A DNA stretch of 64,000 nucleotides, from positions 248,001 through 312,000 of the forward strand of contig JASISA010000001.1 in NCBI GenBank assembly GCA_031771865.1, given 5' to 3'. Source of the stretch: Nothophaeocryptopus gaeumannii. Lineage: Eukaryota; Ascomycota; Dothideomycetes; Mycosphaerellales; Mycosphaerellaceae. The position numbers and the translations under genes were made by a program. Below are positions 54,533 through 64,000 of the stretch, piece after piece. Numbering within the stretch: the first letter of the stretch is position 1; each line of letters begins with the position of its first letter. Below the pieces are notes generated by a model. That model did not search any database. It was given only the letters and a program-made list of their open reading frames with translations, and had not been told where the DNA came from.

Positions 54533-55273
54533 CTACTCCGGCCTTAGCCCATCTTTCTCATCCTCATACTCCACCCCCCTCTTCGGCCACGCCCCAATCT
54601 CAATCATCATATCCGCCAACGTCCCTTTCCCACCCCAAGTCTGCTTGAGAAACTCCTTCATCAGATCCTGCCCATTCAACAACGTACCACTCGTCCAGAG
54701 CTTCCCATCATGCACCCAACGTCTGTCCAACCATTCGACCTCGGGATGCTCTACGCGAAGTTTGGCGAGTTGAAAACGAGGAGCGGTAGCTCGCTTGCCA
54801 TTCAAAATACCCGCACGGAGGAAGACGGCTACACCGCCGCAGATTGAGATCACAGTCGTGCAGGTCTCATAGGATTCGCGGATGAAGTTAAGTTCGGCTT
54901 CGTTTGGTTCGTAACTTCCATGATGAGCACCCATCAGGACGATGTCGAGTGGTGGACAAGTTGCAAAGGTGTCTGTCGGTTGGACGTCCATGCCTGCAGT
55001 CAACGAGGCCATGGAGCCATTTTCATTGACCCAATGGAATTTAATGTCGATTGCCTGGTTGCGCAATTTCTCGGGGAGAGTGGTCCAACTCTTCATGAAA
55101 TCTTTGCTGATGCCATTGAGAATGTCGATTGGAGCGACGTCGAGGACTTCGGTCCAGCTGGGAAGATGTTAGTGTTTGCGCACAGATAGGAAAAGAGTGC
55201 AGAGGACGTACGCATTCAGAAGAATGACACCGGCGTGGATCGTGCGTCCTGGGTTGCGAAGATCGATGGGCAT
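54533..55273 (-). CDS. DJ-1/PfpI (ThiJ) family protein, two exons
   Basis: ATG 55273-55271; exon 1 (62 bp) and exon 2 are joined across a 54 bp intron (55158-55211); 228 residues. 'LRNPGRTIHAGVILLN' and 'AWTEVLDVAPIDIL' form the first strand and helix, 'DIVLMGAHHGSYEPNEAELN' the central part, and 'TTVISICGGVAVFLRAGILN' the nucleophile elbow with its reactive cysteine. 'GKRATAPRF' stands where many homologues have a catalytic-type His (RATTHW), which is replaced here. The family includes isonitrile hydratases, glyoxalases and chaperone-like proteins; the exact activity cannot be told. Cytosolic by lack of a signal. It lies downstream of the P5B ATPase on the same strand. Confidence 0.85.
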
Positions 55274-55934
55274 TGTTGCTTTGATGGGAGGGCGTGCGTT
55301 GAATGGAGAGCAGCAGTCCTGCTATTCGACGGTTCTGTTTCGTAGACAGTGTCTCGCCAGTCGTTGGTCTACCTTTATATTCCCAACACCAACATCTTTG
55401 CTTTCAAAGCATCGAATCTCGATGTTCACGCCTCGATCAATTGCAGTAGGATCAGCTCAATGCTAGTCAACATGCTTCTATGCGGGCATAGGGCAGCATT
55501 CTTCAGCGATCTTACGCCGGAAATCGTCTCAGTCAGTTAATTAATCAAGCATCTCAATGGTCAAGTGGACGGAATGTATCCGCAATTGCTGCCTGTTGGC
55601 TTGATGAGAGACATCAGAAGCTGAAAGCGGAAAGTCGCCGTATGCAACGAAGCTAAATTCCGCTGCATGACTGCTTCTTCGCTGCCGTATTCTTGCATCG
55701 GTGAGAATGTTTTCAGCCGTTGAATTGAGCAAGTTGCTGAACAATCAACACTGAAGCCCTAGGCAGCAAAATTAGCATATTCCGTGCCAAGGTTAAGAGA
55801 TCACCAACACAACTCAGCGCGAAAAGACGATCGCCAAAGATGGCTGTGATCAGACACTGTCGGTATTCCTCGTATGCACAGTAATAGTAATAGCAACAAT
55901 CATGGCATCGCTCATCGGAAAGACACATAACACA
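55274..55934. other. 3' flank of the ATPase and promoter of the DJ-1-like gene
   Basis: About 660 bp, no gene recognised. An AATAATAG-type, ACAATAATAG-rich patch around 55870-55900 could serve ATPase 3' processing. Confidence 0.4.
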
Positions 55935-58900
55935 TTATATACGCATATCCTCGAGGATGATCTTATACTCCTTCCTCTTCTTTGGCGTCTTCTTGAGCCT
56001 CTGCGTCATCCTTCCGATCATCCTCGCCAGATGCGGGAACACCTGTCTTTCGACAAGGTATGATACAGCGAAGTATCCAATGCCAAGTGCCAGGATGAAG
56101 ACCTTGAACTGTGACGACATCCAGGCAAGCTCCATCCACTCAGACACCCATGGCGCTGGATCGAATAGCATATAGCTTGAAATTGCAAGAGCAACGAGCA
56201 TAGTGACGACGAAGGGCAGATTGTGTCGCATGGGCTGGCGGAAAGGCTTTCCAACCGAGAGAACGATGGCGGACAGGATATACTGGTAGCACGAGACCAA
56301 GAACAGCGTCGTGTTCTCCGAATTGAGGGAGTTGGAATGGCCCTTGTCGATGACAGGTGGCTGGTACCACGGCTGCTTGCGAACGAACCACCAGCCAACA
56401 AACTGAGCAAGGACACAAACCACGATTTGTCCGAGGAGAGGCGTCAAGACCTTGCGTGAGACCAAGCTGGCAGTAGGTCGTTTCTTTGAGAGCTCTCGGT
56501 ACGGCCCAGTCCAGCCCATGAAGATAGCGATGGGTAGGATGAGTAGCAAATCAATGTACAAGAATTGGAAGTCGCCCAAATTGGACGCCGATGCGTACAG
56601 GAAGCTGACCGAGCAGAACTGGATGGCGGAGTACAAGCTCATGTACTTGAAGCAGCTGAAACTTGTCACCAGCGCGGCGCGACCTTCGCGAATGACTTGT
56701 GGTACGCATGAGATGTCAAAGACTCTGCTGGTGAATGGTGCCGCAACGGAAGCTTCAGCCTCGGATAGTGATATGCCAACATCCGCAGCCTTCAAAGCAC
56801 CGCAGTCATTTGCACCATCACCACAGAAGCCGGCGCAGTAGTCGATGCTCTGTAGCTTCTCGATGAGCTCGTGCTTCTCGTCAGGCGACATGCGAGCAAA
56901 GACCTGTCCAATAACGAGCATCTCACGGAGGACCTTGGGGGATGCGAAGTCGATGATCCATCGGAAGACGTCGCCGGTGACTGCAACGGAGTAGTTGCGC
57001 AGGTTGGAGACATCATATGGCAGAGACGAGTCATGCTCGGCTGGCGGAGGGAGAGGCTTTAGCGTGTTGGGATCCAACTGGTACACAGGATTGTCGACAG
57101 ACTCCCACGCGAGCTCGGACAGTGCGGTGTGCGCATCACCTTCGACGAAATGCGGTACGAAGCAATGCGCCGAACGATCAATCAGACCACACTCACGTCC
57201 AACGCTAATGGCGGTCAGGATATTGTCGCCAGTACACATGACCGTCCGGATGTTGGCCTCATTGAGCTCCTCAATGATGCCGGTCGTGGTGTCTTTCAGC
57301 TTGTTCTCGAAGACGATGAAGCCGACAAAGTCCAGACCAGACTCGGCTTCCTCTCGCTTCATCTTCTGCACCTTCAACCAGCTCAGCTTGAAGATGTGCT
57401 TCGTAGCACATGCAATGACACGATAGCCGCGGTGCGTATAGTACGCTAGCAAATCATCGTAATCGGCTGGAAAGCTCTCGGGCTTGCAAATACCTTTCAT
57501 TGCCTCTGGTGCACCTTTGACATAGACATCACCGCTCTTCTCACCAAACTGTCTTACCACGACACTGGCTCGTCTGAGTTGGGATACGAATTCGAAAGAC
57601 CTGAGAACACCCAGCTCGATGGCTCTTCTGCTGTTTGGAGTACCTTGTTCCTCGTCAATGTCGAACTCCATGCCAGGTGGTGGGCGAGCGACAGAAGGCG
57701 AGAGAGACAAATTCTCTTCCTCCTCGTCGTTCGCGGCGGTCTCGGCGCCTTCCTCGTATTGCCAGCCGGTATACTCGAACATCTTCAAATCAAGAGGGTC
57801 ACCGATGAATTCGTCATCGACGATGCGAAGGGAGTGGCAAGTAGCCATCGTATAAAGAATGGCCTTGTTAGCGTTGTAGTCCATAGTTGGGTCTCGCTCA
57901 TACGCAGCACCCGGCAGGAGCGTCGACGCATCAGTCAGTATTTCTGTGAAGCGATTTGCCGGCCGTGAGACTACCCGCACTCCAAGCACATCCAACCCAT
58001 CCTCGGTGAGAGTGCCAGTTTTGTCAAATGCCATGACATCGATTTTACCACCAACATTGACGCGCTGAGGACTGATGCAGAAGATCTGCTTGCTCTTCAG
58101 GCGACTCAGTGCAAAATTGGTACCGATGGTCAGCGTGGCGGGCAGAGCAGGTGGTACCACAATGGTGATGAGGTCCAGAGCGCGAACAACGATCAAGTGC
58201 CATTGCAGTCCCAGGCGGATGAAGTTGACAAACGATGCTATGAAGCCGACTCCGGCGATCATTGCCATCACAGAGATGTAGCGGAACGAATCGCGGTAGA
58301 ACTTGAAGCCAGATGGCTTTGGGAACAGCATCGACCGCACCAGCGCGCCCTTGGTGGTATTGAAGCCCGTACGGACAACAAGTGCAAGCGCAGCAGCCTC
58401 GTCACTCTTGTCGTCCTGCGGTCGTCTCGCACGAATGATCTTCGTTCCGCTGAACAGCATGTGTTTGGCAACGTCGGCGTGGATGGTGGAAGCGGCAAGG
58501 TTGAGCATTTCGAGGGTATCGTCCGTGGCGGGTGTCTTCGACACTGGAACAGACTCACCAGTAAGCATGCTCTCGTTGACAATACAGTCGCCAGACAACA
58601 GTAGACTATCGCACGGGAATTGGCCAAGGTTCGGATCAGTGACTTCGTAAACATCGCCAGGAACCAGCTCGCTCGAGTCCACATATCGCCAAAAGCCGCC
58701 TCTTTGAACACGAATATCGCACTCAAAGCGAGCAATCTCCCGCAGACGTTTCATGGTGGCCTTGGTTTCAATGAGTGTGGTGGTAACGCTGACGACCGAT
58801 ATAACGAAGATACAAGCAGCGTAGTAGTAGTATTCGTCGGCAGACCAGAGAATGATGCTGGCTATTTGAAAGACGTAAAACGGATGGAAAGCCTCATCCA

Positions 58901-60059
58901 TAAGCAGTTGACCCGTCGTCTTCTGCTCGAGGTCGATCGCATTCTTGCCGAAGATTCGTTCGCGTACCTCCTGCTCATCGCCATCGATGCCGGCCCTTAC
59001 AGCAGTGACATCAGTCCAAGCAGGATCCTTCCAGGTATTTCCAAGTAGGAACTTGTCCTTGGAAGGATGAAAGCAGAATCGTATGTAGCGATAGTCCAGA
59101 ATCCGAAGTTCGTCCAGCAGAGGATCATCGTACTCGTCGTAGTCCTGCCACTTCGCCTTGCTCACTCCAAAGACGGACGACAGACTTTGTCCGAATGGCT
59201 GCTTGATCAAATCTTGAACCGCCATCTCCCCCCACTGATTCTCAATGACAACCCAATCACACTTGCCAAGGGGAGTTGGTCTTCCGACCAGCTTAACATA
59301 CCATTTCGGCAGCCATCGAAAAATGAGATATCCAAGACCGCCTGTGCATAGACACAGGCAGAGGTATAGCGCAAAGCCAAATAGCGACGTCTTGAACCCA
59401 GTCACGACCATGGTCATGTCCTCGGTAGAGATGTATATCTTTTGGCTGATCCTCCCACCAACGCGGAAACCACTGGCATCGGAGTCCTCTGAACGATGCC
59501 GCCGCAGGAGTGGGCTCTGGACTGAGATGCCTCGAGAATCTTCTGAACGGCGAGATCTTCGGGACAGACTCGATTTGCCAGACCCTCTGCTGCCCTTCCT
59601 CGGGCGAGGAGAGTCTATGGAGCCGTGCTCGATGTCGCCATTTTTATACTCGTCCATCGCCGGCTCGATGAAAATATTCTCCCCGTTCAGACTCTGTGCC
59701 TCCAGCTCATCTTGCTCATCTACTACCGCATCTTCCGGGAGGTCGTCTGAATCGAAGTCCCGGTCCTCCTCGTAGAATGTGAAGCTGGCGTTGGAGTCGG
59801 CTCGCGATCGGCGATGGAAGAAGGAGCTGGACGCGGTTGGCACGCTCTCAGACATGGGCCCGGAGAAGATCTCGTCTTGGGCCATCTCGACGTCGGCCAT
59901 GAAGCTGGCCTCGCTGACGTTGGACTCGCGGCGATACATGGCGCTGCTCCGGCGCCTCTCAGGCGAGTAGTCGTCGGCCATGATCGCGTGGTCGGGATGG
60001 GATGCCACTGGTGGTGGTGGAGGGAGAAGAGAAATAGGAGGTCCTACTGAAACGCTCAT
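55935..60059 (-). CDS. YPK9: P5B-type cation/polyamine-transporting ATPase (Ypk9/ATP13A2-like)
   Basis: A single 1,374-codon exon from ATG 60059-60057. The cytosolic N-terminus of about 200 residues is Ser/Arg/acidic-rich ('RRRSSAMYRRESNVSEASFM'). Membrane segments follow, e.g. 'GFALYLCLCLCTGGLGYLIF'. P-type motifs are complete: 'ESMLTGESVPVSK', the P5B signature PPALP in 'TIVVPPALPATLTIGT', the phosphorylated Asp679 in DKTGTLTE, 'MCTGDN' and 'GDGANDCGALKAADVGISLS'. Further membrane spans lie at the C-terminus. Family members sit in vacuolar or lysosomal membranes and export polyamines or protect against metal stress. An alternative start at Met27 exists. It is divergent from the second Zn2Cys6 gene. 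The length is normal for the family. Confidence 0.95.
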   Translation of the reverse strand: MSVSVGPPISLLPPPPPVASHPDHAIMADDYSPERRRSSAMYRRESNVSEASFMADVEMAQDEIFSGPMSESVPTASSSFFHRRSRADSNASFTFYEEDRDFDSDDLPEDAVVDEQDELEAQSLNGENIFIEPAMDEYKNGDIEHGSIDSPRPRKGSRGSGKSSLSRRSRRSEDSRGISVQSPLLRRHRSEDSDASGFRVGGRISQKIYISTEDMTMVVTGFKTSLFGFALYLCLCLCTGGLGYLIFRWLPKWYVKLVGRPTPLGKCDWVVIENQWGEMAVQDLIKQPFGQSLSSVFGVSKAKWQDYDEYDDPLLDELRILDYRYIRFCFHPSKDKFLLGNTWKDPAWTDVTAVRAGIDGDEQEVRERIFGKNAIDLEQKTTGQLLMDEAFHPFYVFQIASIILWSADEYYYYAACIFVISVVSVTTTLIETKATMKRLREIARFECDIRVQRGGFWRYVDSSELVPGDVYEVTDPNLGQFPCDSLLLSGDCIVNESMLTGESVPVSKTPATDDTLEMLNLAASTIHADVAKHMLFSGTKIIRARRPQDDKSDEAAALALVVRTGFNTTKGALVRSMLFPKPSGFKFYRDSFRYISVMAMIAGVGFIASFVNFIRLGLQWHLIVVRALDLITIVVPPALPATLTIGTNFALSRLKSKQIFCISPQRVNVGGKIDVMAFDKTGTLTEDGLDVLGVRVVSRPANRFTEILTDASTLLPGAAYERDPTMDYNANKAILYTMATCHSLRIVDDEFIGDPLDLKMFEYTGWQYEEGAETAANDEEEENLSLSPSVARPPPGMEFDIDEEQGTPNSRRAIELGVLRSFEFVSQLRRASVVVRQFGEKSGDVYVKGAPEAMKGICKPESFPADYDDLLAYYTHRGYRVIACATKHIFKLSWLKVQKMKREEAESGLDFVGFIVFENKLKDTTTGIIEELNEANIRTVMCTGDNILTAISVGRECGLIDRSAHCFVPHFVEGDAHTALSELAWESVDNPVYQLDPNTLKPLPPPAEHDSSLPYDVSNLRNYSVAVTGDVFRWIIDFASPKVLREMLVIGQVFARMSPDEKHELIEKLQSIDYCAGFCGDGANDCGALKAADVGISLSEAEASVAAPFTSRVFDISCVPQVIREGRAALVTSFSCFKYMSLYSAIQFCSVSFLYASASNLGDFQFLYIDLLLILPIAIFMGWTGPYRELSKKRPTASLVSRKVLTPLLGQIVVCVLAQFVGWWFVRKQPWYQPPVIDKGHSNSLNSENTTLFLVSCYQYILSAIVLSVGKPFRQPMRHNLPFVVTMLVALAISSYMLFDPAPWVSEWMELAWMSSQFKVFILALGIGYFAVSYLVERQVFPHLARMIGRMTQRLKKTPKKRKEYKIILEDMRI

Positions 60060-60707
60060 CCGGCCATATCGTTACCAGTCCGTTTGGGAGCACACGACAC
60101 GCTGCTCGCCCTGTCGCTCGCGTGTTTCCCAAAAACTCAACGCTTGTGCTGGTGGAAACGTGTAAAAGATAGGCGGATGTCAGGCCAAGCTCGAGCCAAT
60201 CACCGAACTCTAAACGGGGAGACACTACAAAGCAGATGTCGTGGTCAGTCAAACAATTGGAATCAACATTCACTGACAGCACAGCGAGGAAATTGACTGG
60301 GTGTCAAGAGTCCTCAATGTTAGTCCTCAACGTTGCGTTGTTGAACTACAGTACTTGTCGAACATCGATAGCAGAGACACTTTGTTGGTGCCTTCTCCGA
60401 CTCGTCCGAGGGTTGGTCGGATTTACCACACCACCTGCAAAACTTCTCCTCTGTGCCTTTCTACACCACACGCATTGGACTCGATTGGATCATGTCAAGA
60501 CGTTTGTGACTGCCTACGTAAGCTTCTGGTGGTGTAGCTCTACTACGTGCACCATCTGATTAGATCATACGACGTCAGGTTAAGGCTAATAAGCGTTGCG
60601 GAACGTAACAGCCGCCAGCTCTCGAACGACACTGGAGGAGTCCCGATCAGGAACGCTGACCTTCAGAACATTGTTCTGATTGCCCATCTAACACTAGAAG
60701 TAGGACC
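60060..60707. promoter_or_regulatory. Divergent promoter region between P5B ATPase and Zn2Cys6 regulator
   Basis: About 650 bp between divergent starts. No definite element; short frames have no motif. Confidence 0.4.
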
Positions 60708-63105
60708 ATGCCGACTGATCCATTCCTGCCTGAGGGACGACAGTTCCCCCGAGCACGCTCGCCCGACGGCGGCGCTGGCAATGACCGCAAACGACGGCGC
60801 AAAGTGCTCTCTTGCTACGATTGTCGGCGGAGGAAGCTCCAATGCGACCGTGTGCTTCCTGCCTGCGGCCGCTGTACGAAGGCCGGCCAAGCTTCCAACT
60901 GTCTTTACCTGGATGACGCGACCGATGCCCCCATACGCGACCCCGAACACACCACGCCCGCCTCAGCGTCTGGGAAGCTGCCTCCATTCTATGGCCACTC
61001 AAGTCGGCCCATTGGCGCAACCGGATCCTCAGGAGACTTACTGTCCCGACTGGAATTTCAAGATGGACGTATCAAGCAGCTTGAGGCACTACTGGCACAA
61101 GGTATGCACTGTCTGATTCGGCAGGGTGATTCCAGCACAGCGCTGACTCGTTGCAGCCAGTGGCAAGCCCGGCATAGTGTCGCGACTTCCTCCAACTCCA
61201 GAATCTGTAGCAGGCGCAGATCACATCGCCCCTGTCCAAGATCGGGAAACAACCTTGCTCCGAGGCAAGTCCTTCAAGACGCAGTTCCATGGCAACACTC
61301 ACCCTGGCGCATTGATTGCGCGAATACCGGAGCTACATGGCTTCACCAGGGAGACCTTCGAACAGTTTCCGGCGCTGTCTCGGATCAAGGAAGACATGGG
61401 GTCTTTGGAGAATCGGACTGACTACGCCGGCTCAACCCACAAAGCTACCTCGAACGACGATCTGAAAGCACTCATGCCACCAAAGGTCGAGGCAGACTTG
61501 TTGGTGGATTTGTATCTTGAAAACTATGGAAGCTTATACCATGTCCTACACTTGCCTTCCTTTTGGAAAGAGTATACGGACATGTGGAACGATGGAATCC
61601 AGAGTGCTTCAGGACCCCTTGTTGCTCTGGTCCTCATCATGATGGCCGCATCGCAGTGTCTCACAAGCGCCTCGCCTTGGCTCTATCGGGCGAACAGCTC
61701 GACAGCACGCGAGAAAGCTATCTCTTGGATATCCGCGGTGGATGACTGGCTGGTGGCACAAAGCCAGAAGCATGTTGCCGCGATCGACTTTCAAATACGA
61801 GTAGTGTTACTTGTCGCGAAGCAAGTCGCGGCTCGGAAGTTCAAGCGGACCTGGACAGAGTGCGGCAATGTGCTTCGCTTCTGCATGGCAGCTGGACTGC
61901 ACCGAACACCTGAGCTGATACGGAAGCCGACCTCCGTATTGGACAAAGAGCTGCGCAAGCGTGTGTGGGCGGCAGTCGCAGAGCTTGAGCTTCAGGCAGC
62001 CTTCGATCGAGGCATGGTCTCCGCACCATATGGGCTGCAAAGCGACTGTCCCGGACCAGTTCACATCCACGACGACGACCTTGACCAAGAAACACTTCAC
62101 CTCCCAGCTCTCCGCCGCTTCAACGAATTCACACCAACTTCTTTTCTTTGCGTATCCGCCGAATCTCTTCAACTCCGCGCCACCCTGAACACATATCTCA
62201 ACAACATCCGCCAACCCGTCTCTTTCGAAGAGTCCAAGCGCTACACCGATGAGATTGAAGCCCACCTCCAAGCCATACCCGATTGGACAGGGTCTAGCTC
62301 CGAAGTCCCCAAGGCCCTCCTCTCCATCAACCTCCGCCAATACATGCTCGTCCTGCACGACCGACAAATCCGCACAGCCGATACGAAAGCCGAGAAGGAC
62401 TTCTCCCGTATGATCCTTGTAGAGACAGCAACCAAAATGATCGAAGCCCACAAATTCGTCACATCCAAAGGCTGCTACGCCCTCGAACTCCTTTGCTACG
62501 ACCAACTTCGCGCCGCGCTCTCGCTCTGCCACATCTCCGCCACGAACCCTCACGCCGACGATCCCCTCGGCCGCGCCATCGACGACGCAGCCTATCGACT
62601 CGTTCCCGAGGCGATCGAAATGCTGACAGATAAAGTGATACGATTCGGTCGTGAGCAGCGTCAACTTTGGATTCTGCTGGCTGCGAATGGATACATGAAA
62701 TCGAAGCGAGATCCATCAAAACGTCTGGTTTATATGCAAGAAGCCGTGGACAAGATCACTCGTCCCTACTACAAGATCATGGCATGTCAAGAGGACGCAC
62801 CGACAGAAGTCACAACAACGCCTACAACAGCTCCTCAGCCCAAAGAAATGTCCCAGGGCATGCTGGAGTACTTCCCACCGAACCCTGCACCATCAACAAC
62901 GGCAGGAGCGGCAGGTGGTCAGAGTCGAGATACGCGAATGACAGGTGCCTTGGACGTGCCCAATCCGAGTTTGTTAGATCTGGATGAGATCGCAGCCTGG
63001 ACATTTGAAGATTGGAGCTTCAACCCAGCCGACTTAGCGGCCATCACCGGCCAGCCAGGTGGGTTTGCACCAGGGGATCCGTATAACATGCCGCAGAATA
63101 CATGA
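60708..63105 (+). CDS. Zn2Cys6 fungal-specific transcription factor (two exons)
   Basis: Exons 60708-61101 and 61157-63105 (55 bp intron, GTATGC...GCTGAC...TTGCAG) give 780 residues. The zinc cluster is near the N-terminus: Cys36, 39, 46, 53, 56 and 65 (C-x2-C-x6-C-x6-C-x2-C-x8-C), preceded by the basic run KRRRK. A short coiled coil follows ('LLSRLEFQDGRIKQLEALLA') just before the intron. The MHR regulatory domain begins with 'LVDLYLENYGSLYHVLHLPS' and includes 'VLRFCMAAGLHRTPEL'. The tail is Pro/Ala/Gly-rich with acidic 'LLDLDEIAAWTFEDW', a plausible activation segment. It is a nuclear DNA-binding regulator; targets are unknown. It is intact, and conserved domain order favours function. Confidence 0.92.
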
Positions 63106-63829
63106 TCAAGAGAGTGACTGCAGCGAAAGAGCGATCTGGGGCGAATTTTATGAATTACGACAGCACTGTGTACAGAAATAGGACACCACGAACAGAGAGA
63201 TAAGCTAGCAAGCAGGCTGGGTTTCGCCAGTCGTCTTTCACTAGTCCCGAGTCAGAGAAATGTTTTGATAAGCGTTGATTGCGTTGTTCGAAGTGTGTAC
63301 TGCTACAGCGTTCTGCAAATACTAGTTTCATTTGAGACAATACCGTACTGTGCTTTCTTCCCGACTGCCCATGCCAAGTGTTCTGTTTCTCGTACAGCAA
63401 CCAATCTACCCTCCTGCGCTCCCCCCAAAAATTAGTAATCTGAGACCCCCAATCTCGCCTTCGCTTTCGCCTCAGCTGTCCAACCCAGTAGACCGATGAC
63501 TCGAAGGCTATCTGTGTTTTACGAAGTGCGAACTGACCGACAGCCCGCCATTTCGACCATCAATGCTTGCCATCATCCCTGTCACGGAGCGGATCTTGGT
63601 GACGCTCCGCGAGGTCGTTCGAGCCTCAGGCTACCACATTTCCCCTCACATCCTTCCTCTCCCACCGTGTTCTTTCTTCGATATACGTCGAGTTGAGTTG
63701 AGTTGAGATGATTCCCTTGTGGGCTTATCGATAATATCGTGTCTGATCCAGAGTGGTGTGTTCTTTCCAGAGTAGAGTTGTCCCGTGATTTGCATGCTGC
63801 TTGACTGCTTCGTCTCATGATTGCTTCAT
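63106..63829. other. Intergenic between Zn2Cys6 regulator and right-edge gene
   Basis: About 720 bp of convergent 3' flanks. A short direct repeat GAGTTGAGTTGAGTTGAGA occurs at about 63688-63708. No gene recognised. Confidence 0.4.
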
Positions 63830-64000
63830 TCAGCGGTGACCATTCCGGGTTTGCAGTGCCTTGTCAAAAAGTTCACCGTTGTGGTGGCTGTTGTAGTCGG
63901 TGAAGTCGATCTCGGAGTCGTCAGAATCGGATGACATCGTTGACATGACGGAGTCTGCTCGCTTGCACTGTCTTGGGTTCGGCTTAGGAGTGACAGTGGG
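63830..64000 (-). CDS. C-terminal end of a gene running off the right edge (partial)
   Basis: The minus strand from the window edge to TGA 63830-63832 is open for 57 codons. It reads 'PTVTPKPNPRQCKRADSVMS' and then a Ser/Asp-rich 'SSDSDDSEIDFTDYNSHHNG', ending 'FDKALQTRNGHR'. The acidic, low-complexity end looks like the tail of a regulatory or signalling protein. Too little is present to name the family. Confidence 0.5.
   Translation of the reverse strand, partial: PTVTPKPNPRQCKRADSVMSTMSSDSDDSEIDFTDYNSHHNGELFDKALQTRNGHR

Overview
The window looks like filamentous ascomycete nuclear DNA (Pezizomycotina, most plausibly a Dothideomycete). Genes carry short GT-AG introns (about 45-73 bp) with CTNAC-type branch sites. 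Two Zn2Cys6 regulators, a P5B ATPase, secreted GH18/GH55/GH64 genes, a Tad1-like LINE and Fot1/pogo elements are all typical of these fungi, and a large repeat block bears the CpA-to-TpA signature of repeat-induced point mutation (RIP). All splice sites were placed by eye and no database was searched.

Layout. (1) 1-11.1 kb, left gene arm: end of a reductase/epimerase-like gene, FAD monooxygenase, alpha/beta hydrolase with an intact triad split by introns, Zn2Cys6 regulator, GST, secreted GH64 glucanase and an FMO/Baeyer-Villiger-type monooxygenase. Apart from the glucanase this reads as a small oxidation/hydrolysis/conjugation cluster with its own regulator and no visible backbone synthase. 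(2) 11.57-26.74 kb, a gene-free RIP-saturated transposon graveyard: two Fot1/pogo families with clear terminal inverted repeats and TA target duplications, Copia pol remnants, a LINE tail, and a LINE copied as a head-to-head inverted pair that looks like twin-primed 5' inversion. (3) 26.74-31.95 kb, a nearly full-length copy of the same LINE that has largely escaped RIP, although RIPed DNA flanks it on both sides, so it arrived late. (4) 32.3-43.2 kb, right arm: a small membrane protein, a DsbA-like gene frameshifted in its CPWC motif, SEC72, a frameshifted gene of unknown family, a GH18 chitinase, a frameshifted FAD monooxygenase, a wrecked GH55 glucanase and RIT1. The single-base disruptions concentrate here, close to the repeat island. 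(5) 44-64 kb, ordinary gene space: secreted FAD oxidoreductase, class II-like eIF4E, EthD-domain protein, a 103-residue unknown, RAD14/XPA, an eight-cysteine small secreted protein, DJ-1/PfpI protein, P5B ATPase (YPK9 type), a second Zn2Cys6 regulator, and the C-terminus of a gene running off the right edge.

No bacterial-style system, CRISPR array, rRNA or convincing tRNA was seen. The most unusual structure is the inverted LINE pair inside the RIP island. The most interesting functional hypothesis is the left-arm monooxygenase/hydrolase/GST cluster.
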